Shown: positions 7,111 through 15,546, counted from the first letter of the stretch. The stretch: DNA of 64,000 bases from DASUPK01 sp963800285 (GCA_963800285.1 CAWDAL010000012.1:124001-188000), one strand, 5' to 3'. Notes: generated by a model not told the origin, from the letters alone. A program made the numbers and translations.

Positions 7111-9356
7111 GCTTCGGCCACTACCTCGCGGGCTCGATCGAGCTGATCGCGGTCGCCGCCGCGATGGGCTTCGCCGCGGTCGGCATGCGCGGGCGCTTCC
7201 TGCCGGGCTTCTCGGGCGCCTCGGCCAGGCTCGCCGAAGTCGTCCTCGGCCTCTCGTTGCTGGTCGTCATTCTCGAGCTCGTCGGGGTAGTCGGCCTCTA
7301 CCGGCCGGGTTGGGTGCTGCTGGTCGCCCTGATCGTGGGGGTCGGCCTCGGATTCGCCTTCCGGGAGCCGGGACAGGGGCCGCCGCTGCCGGCCCCCGCA
7401 ATTGCGCCCTACGCGCTCGCCGTCGCGGTGGCGGCCGCGTTCCTCGTCGCGGCCCATTGGGCGATGCCGACGCAGACGGGCCTCGATATCGGCATGTACC
7501 TGCCGAACACCACCTGGCACAACGCGCCCTTCGCAGCCCGCTTCGTACAGGACCACCAGATCGGCGCGGTGCACTTCATCGACACCCTCAACCTGACCGT
7601 CTGGTTCTATCCGCAGAACTCGGAGCTTCTGCATTCGGCCGGAGTTCTCTTCCTTGGCAACGATTTCCTTTCGCCGCTGATCAACATCGGCTGGATGTCG
7701 CTCTGCCTGCTGGCAGCCTGGGCGTTCGCGCGTCCCTACCGGGGCGGCCCGGTAGCGGTGTTGGCGATCGCGCTGGTCCTGGACGCCAACATGCTGCTGC
7801 TCTATCAGCCGGGCGACGCGAAGAACGACATCGCCGGGTTGTTCTTCCTGCTCGCCTCGGCCGCCGTCCTGGTCAACGCGGATGCGCAGAGTCGCGCCGC
7901 GGCAGACTCGGCGCGCACCCTGCATTCCGCGGGCCCGCCGTTGCAGGCACGGCTCAGCAACGGTGCACTGATCGTCGCCGGCCTCGCCGCGGGGTTGGCG
8001 CTGGGCACCAAGCTCAACCTGCTTGCTCCCTTCGCGTTGCTAACCCTGGGAGTGATCGCGGTGAGCGCCGGCTATCGCTGGCGGGCGACCTGGATCTGGG
8101 TGGTGAGCTCCCTGGTGACCGGCGGTTTCTGGTTCGCGCGCAACCTCGTCCACACCGGGAACCCGCTCCCCTGGGTCAAGACAGGGCCTCTGCCAGGCCC
8201 GGACCAGGCCGACATCAACATCCGCGAGCCCCACAACCTCGCTCACTACCTGCTGCCTCCCGACGGAGGGGTCATCAGGCACCACCTCGTTCCCGGGCTG
8301 CACACGAGCTTCGGCGATCTCTGGCCGCTCGTACTAGCGGTCGTGATCGGAGGCTTCCTGCTTGCGATCATGAACGGACGCACGCCTTTGATCCGGATGC
8401 TCGGCGTGGTCGCCCTGCTCAGCGGAATCGCCTACCTGTTCACGCCGCTGACCGCCGCCGGCCCCGAGGGGGACCCCACGGCGTTCACGACGAACCTCCG
8501 CTACGCCTCGCCCGCGATCGGCCTCGGAGCGATGCTGCTCGCCGTCGACCCCGGCCTTGGGAGCAGCAGGCGCGATCAGGGCTGGCTGCTCGGCATCCTC
8601 GCCGTCCTGCTGCTCGTCCAGGCCGTCCCGATCTGGGACCTCTCGGGCCACCTCTGGACCCGTCACTTCCTGCTCGGCGCGATCGGCCTTGCCTTCTTCC
8701 TGATCCTGCTTCCCGTAGGCATCGCAGTCGTCTCGCAGCGTGGTGCCTCGCGGGTCCTACTCGTCGGATCAGCGGTGGTCGCCCTCGGCCTGGTGGTGGC
8801 GATCGGGTGGCCGAAGAGCGACGACTATGTCAAGGGCCGGTACCAGGCCTCGACCGCCCCCAGCGACTTCCCGGACGGGATGAAGGCGGCGCTGGCCTGG
8901 TTCAACCAGGCAAATCCGCATGACACTCGGATCGGCGTCGTGGGCGGCCGTCCCGGTTTCAAGCAGTACGTCTTCTACGGCGACGATCTCTCCAATCACG
9001 TCCAGTACATCGCCCGCCACGGTCCGCACGGCGCTTATCTGCCGATAGCCAGCGAGGCGGCGCAGAACGACGTCGAGCGCAACTGGATGGCGCAGTGCGA
9101 GGAGTGGCGCAAGGCGGTGGATGACGGCGACTACCGCTACCTGGTGATCGGGCCGGATCAGCGCACGCAATCGCGCCTGCCAATCGAGGCGGTCTGGACA
9201 GGCACCGACCCGGCCGCCACCAAGATCGAGTCGCGCGACGACGACTTCGTCTTCCGGATCGACGGCGACCTCAACCCGGGGGGGTGCGCCAAGCTGCAGG
9301 GCGCCGGCACTGGCGGCGGCAGTCTGGGCAAGGCCGCGGCGCCCCAGCCTAAGTGA
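7107..9356 (+). CDS. Multi-pass membrane protein, GT-C-like, paralog 2 of 4 (candidate catalytic Asp lost)
   Basis: 749 residues, starting at GTG 7107 inside a GTGA overlap with paralog 1, so probably translationally coupled. Same architecture: membrane core, WFYPQNSELLH, NDFLSPLINIGW, LFTPLTAAGPEGDP and a soluble C-terminal domain with RIGVVG, FYGDDLSNHVQYI. The loop that reads D-T/S-x-WYH in the other three copies reads NTTWHNAPFAARF here, so Asp is replaced by Asn and YH by HN. This copy may be a non-catalytic partner or have different chemistry. The C-terminal end is extended by a Gly/Ala-rich tail. It ends in another GTGA overlap. Confidence 0.7.
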   Translation: MSFGHYLAGSIELIAVAAAMGFAAVGMRGRFLPGFSGASARLAEVVLGLSLLVVILELVGVVGLYRPGWVLLVALIVGVGLGFAFREPGQGPPLPAPAIAPYALAVAVAAAFLVAAHWAMPTQTGLDIGMYLPNTTWHNAPFAARFVQDHQIGAVHFIDTLNLTVWFYPQNSELLHSAGVLFLGNDFLSPLINIGWMSLCLLAAWAFARPYRGGPVAVLAIALVLDANMLLLYQPGDAKNDIAGLFFLLASAAVLVNADAQSRAAADSARTLHSAGPPLQARLSNGALIVAGLAAGLALGTKLNLLAPFALLTLGVIAVSAGYRWRATWIWVVSSLVTGGFWFARNLVHTGNPLPWVKTGPLPGPDQADINIREPHNLAHYLLPPDGGVIRHHLVPGLHTSFGDLWPLVLAVVIGGFLLAIMNGRTPLIRMLGVVALLSGIAYLFTPLTAAGPEGDPTAFTTNLRYASPAIGLGAMLLAVDPGLGSSRRDQGWLLGILAVLLLVQAVPIWDLSGHLWTRHFLLGAIGLAFFLILLPVGIAVVSQRGASRVLLVGSAVVALGLVVAIGWPKSDDYVKGRYQASTAPSDFPDGMKAALAWFNQANPHDTRIGVVGGRPGFKQYVFYGDDLSNHVQYIARHGPHGAYLPIASEAAQNDVERNWMAQCEEWRKAVDDGDYRYLVIGPDQRTQSRLPIEAVWTGTDPAATKIESRDDDFVFRIDGDLNPGGCAKLQGAGTGGGSLGKAAAPQPK

Positions 9357-11566
9357 GCTTCGGCGACTACCTCCTCGGGGTCATCGGTCTCGCGGCGGTC
9401 GCGATCCCGATGGCGCTTGCCGCGGTCCGGTTGCGCGCTCGTCTACTGCCCGGCTGGGGAGGGGCACCGGCGAGGCTCGCGGAGGCGGTGCTCGCCGTCG
9501 CGCTCCTCACCGTCCTCCTGCAGCTGCTCGGCGCCTTCGGGATCCTCGTCCCCGCGGTCCTGATCGTCGCCTCCCTAGCGGTCGGTCTGGGCATCTGGTT
9601 CGGCGTAGATGGCGCTTTCCTGTCGCATAGCGCCAACAAGGCGCCAACTGGTGGCCCGGAAGCGCCGCCGGCGCCCCAGATCCCCCTTCCCCAGCTGATT
9701 CTGGCCCTGCTCGCAGCCGCCTTCGTCGCCGCACACTGGTTCACCGGTCTCCAGGACGTCTGGGGCCGGGGCATGCTCACCTTCGACACGCTCTGGTACC
9801 ACGGCCCGTTTGCGGCGCGGATCGCCGACACCGGCTCGGTCTGGGGGATGCACTTCATCGACCCCCTCTACCTGAACTGGTTCTATCCGCAGAGCTCCGA
9901 GCTGCTCCACGCGGCCGGCATCGTCCTCTTCAACCGTGACATCGCCAGCCCGCTGGTCAACTTCGGTTGGCTCGGTGTGGCGCTGCTGGCCGGCTGGTGC
10001 ATCGGCCGTCCCTACGGAGTCGCTCCGCTCAGCCTGGTCGCGGTCTGCATCGCGATGGACACCGGCCCGATGGTTCCCCGCGAGGCGGGGACCCCGGCGA
10101 CGGACACCGTGCCAGTCGCCCTGCTCCTGGCAGCGGCGGCGATCCTGATCAACGCCTGGGAAACCCGCGGATCTCGCCAGCTCGAGGCCGCCGACGCCCC
10201 CCCGGCGGCGGCCCCGCTGGGCGCACTCCTCGTGGCCGGCCTGGCGATGGGCGTCGCGCTCGGCAGCAAACTGACGATCTCCGGCGCGACTGCGGCGATG
10301 GCGATCGGCGTCGTCTTCCTCGTACCGCCCGGGGTGCGCCGCAGGGCCTTCGGTTTCTTCCTGGCCGGCGTCGTGGCGACCGCGGGCTTCTGGTTCCTCC
10401 GCAACCTGATCCACGCGGGCAACCCGCTGCCCTGGGTCCGCCACCTCGGGCCGATCGACCTGCCGGGTCCCAACCGTGGGCTGGAGGGACGAGACGACTA
10501 CACCGTCGCCCACTACATCCTCAGCAACCCGAGCACCTCGCTCTGGCGCGCCTACTTCCTGAACCCGATCGAGAACCTGCTGGGGCCCCTCTGGTTCCTG
10601 ATCCTGGGGGGCGCGGCCGCCGGTGCCGTGCTCGCCGTCTGGCGCCCGCGCTCCCGAGCCGTCCGGCTGGCGGGAGCGGTGACGATCGTGGCCGCGATCG
10701 CGTACCTGTTCACGCCGCTGACCGCCGCTGGGCCGGAGGGCCATCCGCTCGCCTTCGGGATCAATCTCCGCTACCTGACCCCCGGCCTGGCGGCCGGCCT
10801 GGCGCTCCTGCCGCTGGAGCCGCGCCTCGCCCCGGTCCGTTTCCGGCTGCCGCTGCTCGTCGGCGCTTTGATCGCGCTCTTCCTCACCTCCCACTACTCG
10901 GACGCCAACGTCGCCTGGAAGGGCGCCTTCGCGTCGATCCCGTGGGCGGCGCTGATGGGGATCGCCTTCGTCGCCGTGCCGGTCGGCCTCGCGATGCTGG
11001 CCCGCCGCGGGGCGTTGCTTGCCGGCCTGGCCGGGGCGATCGTCGCGATCGGGATCGCGGCCGCCGGCTGGGCGAAGCAGGACGAGTACCTCGCCCATCG
11101 CTACAGCCGCGCCGAGGACTTCCGGTTCCAGCTCGACGACGCCGTGCGCTGGGCCAAGCCCACCTCGGACCTGCGAATCGCCGTCGCCGGCACCAGCGGG
11201 GCCTACAGCCAGTACGGCTTCTACGGAGACGACGTCTCCAACTACGTGCAGTACGTCGGCCGCCACCTGCCGGAAGCGGACTTTCGGCAGATCGAGCGTT
11301 GCCCGGACTTCCGGCGCGCGGTCAACGGCGGCGGGTACGACTACCTCGTCACCACGCCCGCGCTCGATCTGAACAACCCGTCGACCGCGGAGACCTCGCC
11401 GGAGAGGGGCTGGGTGGTGGGGGACCCGGCCGTCGAGGAGATCGTGCACTCGGGCCGGGTCTCCGTCTTTCGGATCAACGGCGAGCTCGACCCCGCCGGC
11501 TGCGGCAAGCCCAACCGGCGCGCCGCCGCGGGCCAACCGGGAGGATCACCCACGAGCGAGAGGTGA
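9353..11566 (+). CDS. Multi-pass membrane protein, GT-C-like, paralog 3 of 4
   Basis: 737 residues from GTG 9353 (GTGA overlap with paralog 2). Shared landmarks: FDTLWYHGPFAARIADTGSV with the candidate Asp present, FIDPLYLNWFYPQSSELLH, GWCIGRPYG, YLFTPLTAAGPEGHP, and a C-terminal soluble domain with FYGDDVSNYVQYVG and FRRAVNGGGYDYLVTTP. Between the second and third hydrophobic segments (about residues 83-108) it has an insertion, DGAFLSHSANKAPTGG and a following Pro/Ala stretch. That DNA resembles part of the palindrome at 16231-16264. It ends in a third GTGA overlap. Function is inferred only from the GT-C-like layout. Confidence 0.7.
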   Translation: MSFGDYLLGVIGLAAVAIPMALAAVRLRARLLPGWGGAPARLAEAVLAVALLTVLLQLLGAFGILVPAVLIVASLAVGLGIWFGVDGAFLSHSANKAPTGGPEAPPAPQIPLPQLILALLAAAFVAAHWFTGLQDVWGRGMLTFDTLWYHGPFAARIADTGSVWGMHFIDPLYLNWFYPQSSELLHAAGIVLFNRDIASPLVNFGWLGVALLAGWCIGRPYGVAPLSLVAVCIAMDTGPMVPREAGTPATDTVPVALLLAAAAILINAWETRGSRQLEAADAPPAAAPLGALLVAGLAMGVALGSKLTISGATAAMAIGVVFLVPPGVRRRAFGFFLAGVVATAGFWFLRNLIHAGNPLPWVRHLGPIDLPGPNRGLEGRDDYTVAHYILSNPSTSLWRAYFLNPIENLLGPLWFLILGGAAAGAVLAVWRPRSRAVRLAGAVTIVAAIAYLFTPLTAAGPEGHPLAFGINLRYLTPGLAAGLALLPLEPRLAPVRFRLPLLVGALIALFLTSHYSDANVAWKGAFASIPWAALMGIAFVAVPVGLAMLARRGALLAGLAGAIVAIGIAAAGWAKQDEYLAHRYSRAEDFRFQLDDAVRWAKPTSDLRIAVAGTSGAYSQYGFYGDDVSNYVQYVGRHLPEADFRQIERCPDFRRAVNGGGYDYLVTTPALDLNNPSTAETSPERGWVVGDPAVEEIVHSGRVSVFRINGELDPAGCGKPNRRAAAGQPGGSPTSER

Positions 11567-13791
11567 GCAGCGTGGGCGACTACATCCTCGGCGTGATCGG
11601 CCTGGTGGCCGTCGTCCTCTCCATGGCGATCGCCGGGAGGACGGCACGCCGCGCCGCGCTTCCGGCCTGGACGAATACGCCCGCGCTACTGGCCGACGCC
11701 GTGCTCGCGATCGGCATCCTCGTGCTCCTCGCCGAGCTGCTCGGGCTCTTCGGCCTGCTCGACGGCGTCCTCCTCGTGGTGGCGGCATTGATCGTCGGGG
11801 GTGGCGCCCTCCGCCTAGAGCCGATGCTGATCCGCGCCGGCGCGCGCGTCGCGCAGTGGGGCAAGGGCAGGGAGACCGATCTTCGCCCGGCGCCGCCGAT
11901 CGGCCGCGTCGAGCTGGGTGCGGGGATCGCCCTCGCGCTGATCGTCGCCGCGCAGTGGGCGGGCCCGACGTTGCTGGCGCTCGACCGGGGGATCTACGGC
12001 GGCGACTCTCTCTGGTACCACCTGCCGCTCGCCGCGCACATCGCGGACACCGGCTCGGTCACCGGGCTGCTCTACACCGATCCGCTCTACCTGAACTGGT
12101 TCTACCCGCAGGTCTCGGAGCTGCTCCACGCCGGAGGGATCCTGCTGTTCGGCAACGACTTCCTCTCGCCGCTGATGAACATGGGCTGGCTCGGTCTCGC
12201 TCTGTTCGCCGGGTACTGCATCGGCCGCCCCTACGGCAATGGCCCCGTCGGCCTCGCCGCGGTGGCCTCGGTGATGGCGGCCAACCTCCTCTTCTCGCGC
12301 CAGCCGGGCAACGCCAACAACGATGTCGTCGCGATCGCGCTCTTCCTCTCCTCGGTCGCGGTTCTGGTCAACGTGCGCTGGCCGGAGCGGCCCAGCTCCG
12401 GGGACGCGCCGCGGCCGTCCGGGCCACCCTCCGGCGCCCTGCTGGTCGCCGGCCTCGCGGCCGGCCTCGCCCTCGGCACGAAGCTCACGGTGGTCCCTCC
12501 GGTCCTGGCGCTGACGGTCGGCGTCATCTGGATCAGCGGCGCGGGGTACCGGCTGCGCGCCGCCGCGGAGTGGACCGGAGCGCTCCTCGTCGGCGGGGGC
12601 TACTGGTACGTGCGCAACCTGATCGTCTCCGGCAACCCGTTCCCCTGGCAGGACATCGGGCCGATCCATCACGCCGAGGCGCTGCAGGGACGCCATCCGT
12701 ACTCCATCGCCCATTATGCGACTGACACGAGCATCTGGGGCCGCTACTTCACACCGGCCCTGCACGAGCGCCTCGGGGAGCTCTGGCCCGCCTATCTCGC
12801 GCTCGCGGTGATCGCCGTGGTGCTGGTGCTCTGGCGCGGAGGGCGGATGGAGCGGATGCTCGGAATCGTGGCCCTGCTCGCCGCGATTGCCTACCTGCTG
12901 ACGCCGCTCGGCGCCTCGGGCCCGGAGGGCATGCCGATCGGCTTCCGCCTCAACATCCGCTACCTGGCGCCGGGACTGGTGCTCGCTCTGACGCTGCTCG
13001 CGATCCCGCCCGCGTTCGCCGGCGAGCAGCGGGTCAGGCGCCTGGGGACGCGGGAGCGGCTCTGGCGTTACGGCGCCCTGACGGTCTTCGCCGTCCTCGT
13101 CCTCGTCAGCGCCGGCGCGCTCGGAGCGATCGACACCGGGCGCGTCCCGGGCACGGTCGCCCTTGCGTCGGCAGTGGTCGCGGTGCCGCTCCTGCTCGTC
13201 CTCCTCTCGCGCCGTGGGCTGTCACCGGTGCCGCTCGCCGGGATCGGCCTGGCTGCGGTGGTCGCGCTCGCGGTCTTAGGGCGCGCGGCGCAGACCCATT
13301 ACCTCGACGAGCGCTACTCGTCGGCGGCGCCCGACTACCCGAAGACGGAACAGCCGGCGATCGAGCTCGGCCAGGGCCTCGGGGCCGCCTATGACTGGGC
13401 CAACGGCACCCATGAGGTGAGGATCGCCCTCTCAGGGACGATGGGCGCCCTCTTCCAATACCCGCTCTGGGGAGGCGATTCGAGCAACTCGGTCACCTAC
13501 ATCGGCCAGCACGGGCCACGTGGATCGTTCGACGAGATCTCCAAGTGTCCCGAGTGGATCGCCGCCCTGAACGACGGCGGGTACGACTACGTCGTCACCA
13601 CCCCGACCTTCCACCAGGACGATCCCGCCGCCGACACCGCGCCGGTCCAGCGCACCTGGATCTCCCGAGCGCAGAACATCCAGCACGTCGCCGGCGCCGG
13701 TCTCGTTGACATCTGGAGGGTCACCGGCACTCTCGCCCCCGAGGCGTGCGTGGCGTCCCCCTCGGGCAAGCTCCCGCCTGCTACCAAGTAG
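11563..13791 (+). CDS. Multi-pass membrane protein, GT-C-like, paralog 4 of 4
   Basis: 742 residues. The frame is open much further upstream, but homology with the other copies begins at the GTG at 11563 (VSSVGDYILGVIGLVAV), which again overlaps the preceding stop as GTGA. It contains GGDSLWYHLPLAAHIADTG with the candidate Asp, YTDPLYLNWFYPQVSELLH, GNDFLSPLMNMGWLGL and a C-terminal domain with WGGDSSNSVTYIG and WIAALNDGGYDYVVTTP. It carries a rare TTA leucine codon at 13276. It is the last of the coupled run; a small unknown gene follows 3 bp after the stop. Confidence 0.7.
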   Translation: MSSVGDYILGVIGLVAVVLSMAIAGRTARRAALPAWTNTPALLADAVLAIGILVLLAELLGLFGLLDGVLLVVAALIVGGGALRLEPMLIRAGARVAQWGKGRETDLRPAPPIGRVELGAGIALALIVAAQWAGPTLLALDRGIYGGDSLWYHLPLAAHIADTGSVTGLLYTDPLYLNWFYPQVSELLHAGGILLFGNDFLSPLMNMGWLGLALFAGYCIGRPYGNGPVGLAAVASVMAANLLFSRQPGNANNDVVAIALFLSSVAVLVNVRWPERPSSGDAPRPSGPPSGALLVAGLAAGLALGTKLTVVPPVLALTVGVIWISGAGYRLRAAAEWTGALLVGGGYWYVRNLIVSGNPFPWQDIGPIHHAEALQGRHPYSIAHYATDTSIWGRYFTPALHERLGELWPAYLALAVIAVVLVLWRGGRMERMLGIVALLAAIAYLLTPLGASGPEGMPIGFRLNIRYLAPGLVLALTLLAIPPAFAGEQRVRRLGTRERLWRYGALTVFAVLVLVSAGALGAIDTGRVPGTVALASAVVAVPLLLVLLSRRGLSPVPLAGIGLAAVVALAVLGRAAQTHYLDERYSSAAPDYPKTEQPAIELGQGLGAAYDWANGTHEVRIALSGTMGALFQYPLWGGDSSNSVTYIGQHGPRGSFDEISKCPEWIAALNDGGYDYVVTTPTFHQDDPAADTAPVQRTWISRAQNIQHVAGAGLVDIWRVTGTLAPEACVASPSGKLPPATK

Positions 13792-13794
13792 GGC

Positions 13795-14133
13795 ATGCCC
13801 TATCCGCTCGACAACGCCCTCTTCCAGTGGGAGGAGGGGGCGGGGCGCCTGCGGGAGCTCGACTCCGACCCGAGGGCGGCGCGCAACGCCGGTCGCGCCG
13901 TGAGCGCGATCCGGGAAGAGCTCCGTCGCCGGATCGGCCCGACCTTCTCAGCCCAGGAGCTCGCGGACCTCTACGGCCGGGGCACCGACTGGTGCCTGGA
14001 GGCGGCCCGCCAAGCGGCGCCGATGGCCGCGGTCGATCTGGACCCGCAGGCTGTGGTGGACGGAGCCTTCTTCACCTACCTGAGAGGCGCGTACGACTAC
14101 TCGGGCGGACGGGTGATCGCGGAGCACGACTGA
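13795..14133 (+). CDS. Small conserved protein of unknown function
   Basis: 112 residues, soluble and slightly acidic, no signal or membrane segment. The middle (AVSAIREELRRRIGPTFSAQELADLYGRGTDW) is helical and is followed by a C-terminal stretch with VVDGAFFTYLRGAYDY. I do not recognise the family. The ATG lies 3 bp after the stop of the fourth membrane paralog, so it is probably co-transcribed with that run and may act with it. Convergent with the gene at 14174. Confidence 0.6.
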   Translation: MPYPLDNALFQWEEGAGRLRELDSDPRAARNAGRAVSAIREELRRRIGPTFSAQELADLYGRGTDWCLEAARQAAPMAAVDLDPQAVVDGAFFTYLRGAYDYSGGRVIAEHD

Positions 14134-14136
14134 TGC

Positions 14137-14173
14137 GGCTGCCGCGGCCGACAGGACCCGCGGCCCGGCAGCC
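14137..14173. terminator. Possible bidirectional terminator hairpin between convergent genes
   Basis: GGCTGCCG (14137-14144) pairs perfectly with CGGCAGCC (14166-14173), with further GC pairing inside. It fills the 40-bp gap between two convergent stops. There is no T-run. Confidence 0.4.
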
Positions 14174-14713
14174 TCAGTCCTCGACGCGCTCGAGGACGAT
14201 CCGCTCGGGTTCGATCGTCACCCGCAGTGCCTTGCGGCCCTGCCAGTGCTCGGTGTAGGTCGGATCGTCCTTGATCGACGGATCGAGCCAGATGCCGTAG
14301 CCCTCCTCGTCGCCCTGGTCGAAGGTCGCCTCGAGAGGGCGCTTGCGACCGCGCCCGCGACGGCCGCGACGGCGCCTGCGACGGCGCCGTCCGGCGCCGC
14401 CTTCGCCGCCGTCACCTTCACCCTCGTCGCCCTCATCGGAATCGCGATCGCCCTCGCCCTCGTCCGTGGCGCCCTCTTCCTCCTCGGGCTCCGGTTCGCC
14501 GAGCTCAGCCTCGATCTCCGCCTCGATCTCATCGCGGAGGTCGATGTCGCTGGCGGGCCCCTCTCCCTCGGCGTCCAGGCCGTGGCGGCTGCGGAAGTCG
14601 CGGAGCTGCGTGGCGGGCACCCCGAGCTGATGGGCGATCCAGGCATCGGTGCGCCCCTGGCGCACCCAGGCGCGGATCTGATTGAGTTGTGGTCGCAGGG
14701 ACTTACGGGCCAC
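14174..14713 (-). CDS. HTH protein with acidic then arginine-rich segments, function unknown
   Basis: 179 residues from GTG 14713, chosen because conserved-looking sequence begins there (VARKSLRPQLNQIRAWV). The N-terminal ~50 residues resemble a helix-turn-helix (RTDAWIAHQLGVPATQLRDF). Next comes a run of about 60 residues dominated by Glu, Asp and Gly, then a block of about 20 mostly Arg residues, then a folded-looking C-terminus with GYGIWLDPSIKDDPTY and HWQGRKALRVTIEPERIVLE. The charge-segregated middle suggests a nucleic-acid-binding protein with an internal autoinhibitory or condensate-type segment; this is inference. It is divergent from csrA with about 130 bp between starts. Confidence 0.65.
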   Translation of the reverse strand: MARKSLRPQLNQIRAWVRQGRTDAWIAHQLGVPATQLRDFRSRHGLDAEGEGPASDIDLRDEIEAEIEAELGEPEPEEEEGATDEGEGDRDSDEGDEGEGDGGEGGAGRRRRRRRRGRRGRGRKRPLEATFDQGDEEGYGIWLDPSIKDDPTYTEHWQGRKALRVTIEPERIVLERVED

Positions 14714-14747
14714 GGCGGCGGACTCTAGATGATTCGGCGTTTGTGCC

Positions 14748-14776
14748 TTGGCAGGCGGCGCGGAACCCTGTACGCT
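14748..14776 (+). promoter_or_regulatory. Candidate sigma-A-type promoter of csrA
   Basis: TTGGCA (14748-14753) and TACGCT (14771-14776) are separated by 17 bp and lie about 70 bp upstream of the csrA ATG. The -10 matches the actinobacterial TAnnnT pattern. A strong ribosome-binding site (GGAGG around 14838) precedes the start. Confidence 0.45.
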
Positions 14777-14846
14777 ACTCACTTCTTGGTATACGACAAA
14801 GAGGATCGGGGCCCAGGGGGTAGGCAACGATCGGTAGGAGGCAACG

Positions 14847-15098
14847 ATGCTGGTGCTGACACGGAAGCCGGGCCAGAGCATCATGATCGGCGATGGAGTC
14901 GAGGTGCAGGTTCTCTCGGTCGCCGGTGAAAAGGTGCGTCTGGGTATCACTGCGCCACGCGATGTCTCGATCTTCAGGAACGAGGTCTACGACCGGATCG
15001 AGAGCGAGGCCGAGAGCAGCACCGGCGCGGACGATGAAGAGGACGCGGGCACGGACGAGGCCGTAGCGAACGCGCTGCACCGACTGTCGCAGCGCTAG
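14847..15098 (+). CDS. csrA: Carbon storage regulator CsrA
   Basis: 83 residues. MLVLTRKPGQSIMIGDGVEV, KVRLGITAPRDVSIFRNEVY is the full CsrA beta-sheet domain (residues 1-50). The RNA-binding residues near the start (LTRK) and end (APRDVSIFR) of the core are present. A ~30-residue acidic, probably disordered tail follows (ESSTGADDEEDAGTDEAV), longer than in E. coli CsrA. CsrA dimers bind GGA motifs in mRNA leaders to control translation. In Gram-positives it is usually next to flagellar genes and antagonised by FliW; neither is visible in this window. Confidence 0.95.
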   Translation: MLVLTRKPGQSIMIGDGVEVQVLSVAGEKVRLGITAPRDVSIFRNEVYDRIESEAESSTGADDEEDAGTDEAVANALHRLSQR

Positions 15099-15099
15099 A

Positions 15100-15298
15100 G
15101 GCTTCGCCATCAGGCCGCGGCCACGAGCGGCTCCATCTCGGGCGGAGTAGCAACCCGGCTTCGCCATCAGGTCGCGGCCACGAGCGGCTGCCCATCACAA
15201 GTCGCTTCGGGCTTCGCCCTTCGCTCCGGAAGTCAGCAGCCTGGTGGCCGCTTCGGGCTTCGCCCTCCGCTCCTGAATACAGCAGCCTGGTGGCCGCT
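15100..15298 (+). repeat. Cluster of direct repeats downstream of csrA
   Basis: Two copies of a 33-bp unit (15100-15132 and 15157-15189, one mismatch, beginning GGCTTCGCCATCAGG) are followed by two copies of a ~46-bp unit (15203-15248 and 15249-15294, beginning CGCTTCGGGCTTCGCCCT and ending near GCAGCCTGGTGG). The stretch 15157-15248 is closely similar, in the same orientation, to 60551-60643, so this is a dispersed repeat family. It encodes no convincing protein. Confidence 0.75.
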
Positions 15299-15546
15299 TA
15301 GCCCATCAGCCAGGCCAGCGTCTCGAACATCGAGACGACCACGGTGACGACCGTGATCGTCAGACAGACGAGCAGGACGCTGAACCGGACCTTGCCACGG
15401 GACTCGTTGCGCGTGATGCGCCGGGCGCGCGAGCGGTTGACCGCGCGCTTGCGCAGCTGATCGCGCCGGCGTCGCTCGAGCGCCATCTCCTGCTCGAACG
15501 CCAGCTCGATCTGAGCCATGCTCTGTCGCATTCGCATCTGAGTCAT
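15298..15546 (-). CDS. Small single-pass membrane protein, unknown function
   Basis: 82 residues: an N-terminal amphipathic, Met/Gln/Glu-rich helix (1-25), a strongly basic stretch (RRRRDQLRKRAVNRSRARRI), then one C-terminal membrane segment (about 57-80, VLLVCLTITVVTVVVSMFET). C-terminally anchored with the basic part in the cytosol. No family recognised. The stop lies at the edge of the repeat cluster. Confidence 0.55.
   Translation of the reverse strand: MTQMRMRQSMAQIELAFEQEMALERRRRDQLRKRAVNRSRARRITRNESRGKVRFSVLLVCLTITVVTVVVSMFETLAWLMG

Noticed and set aside
9967..11562. Apparent 1274-residue fusion extending upstream of paralog 4
   Set aside because: The upstream part is an out-of-frame reading of paralog 3; homology with the other copies begins at GTG 11563.
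15100..15298. Small protein-coding genes within the repeat cluster
   Set aside because: Frames are repeat-derived on both strands, with no ribosome-binding sites.
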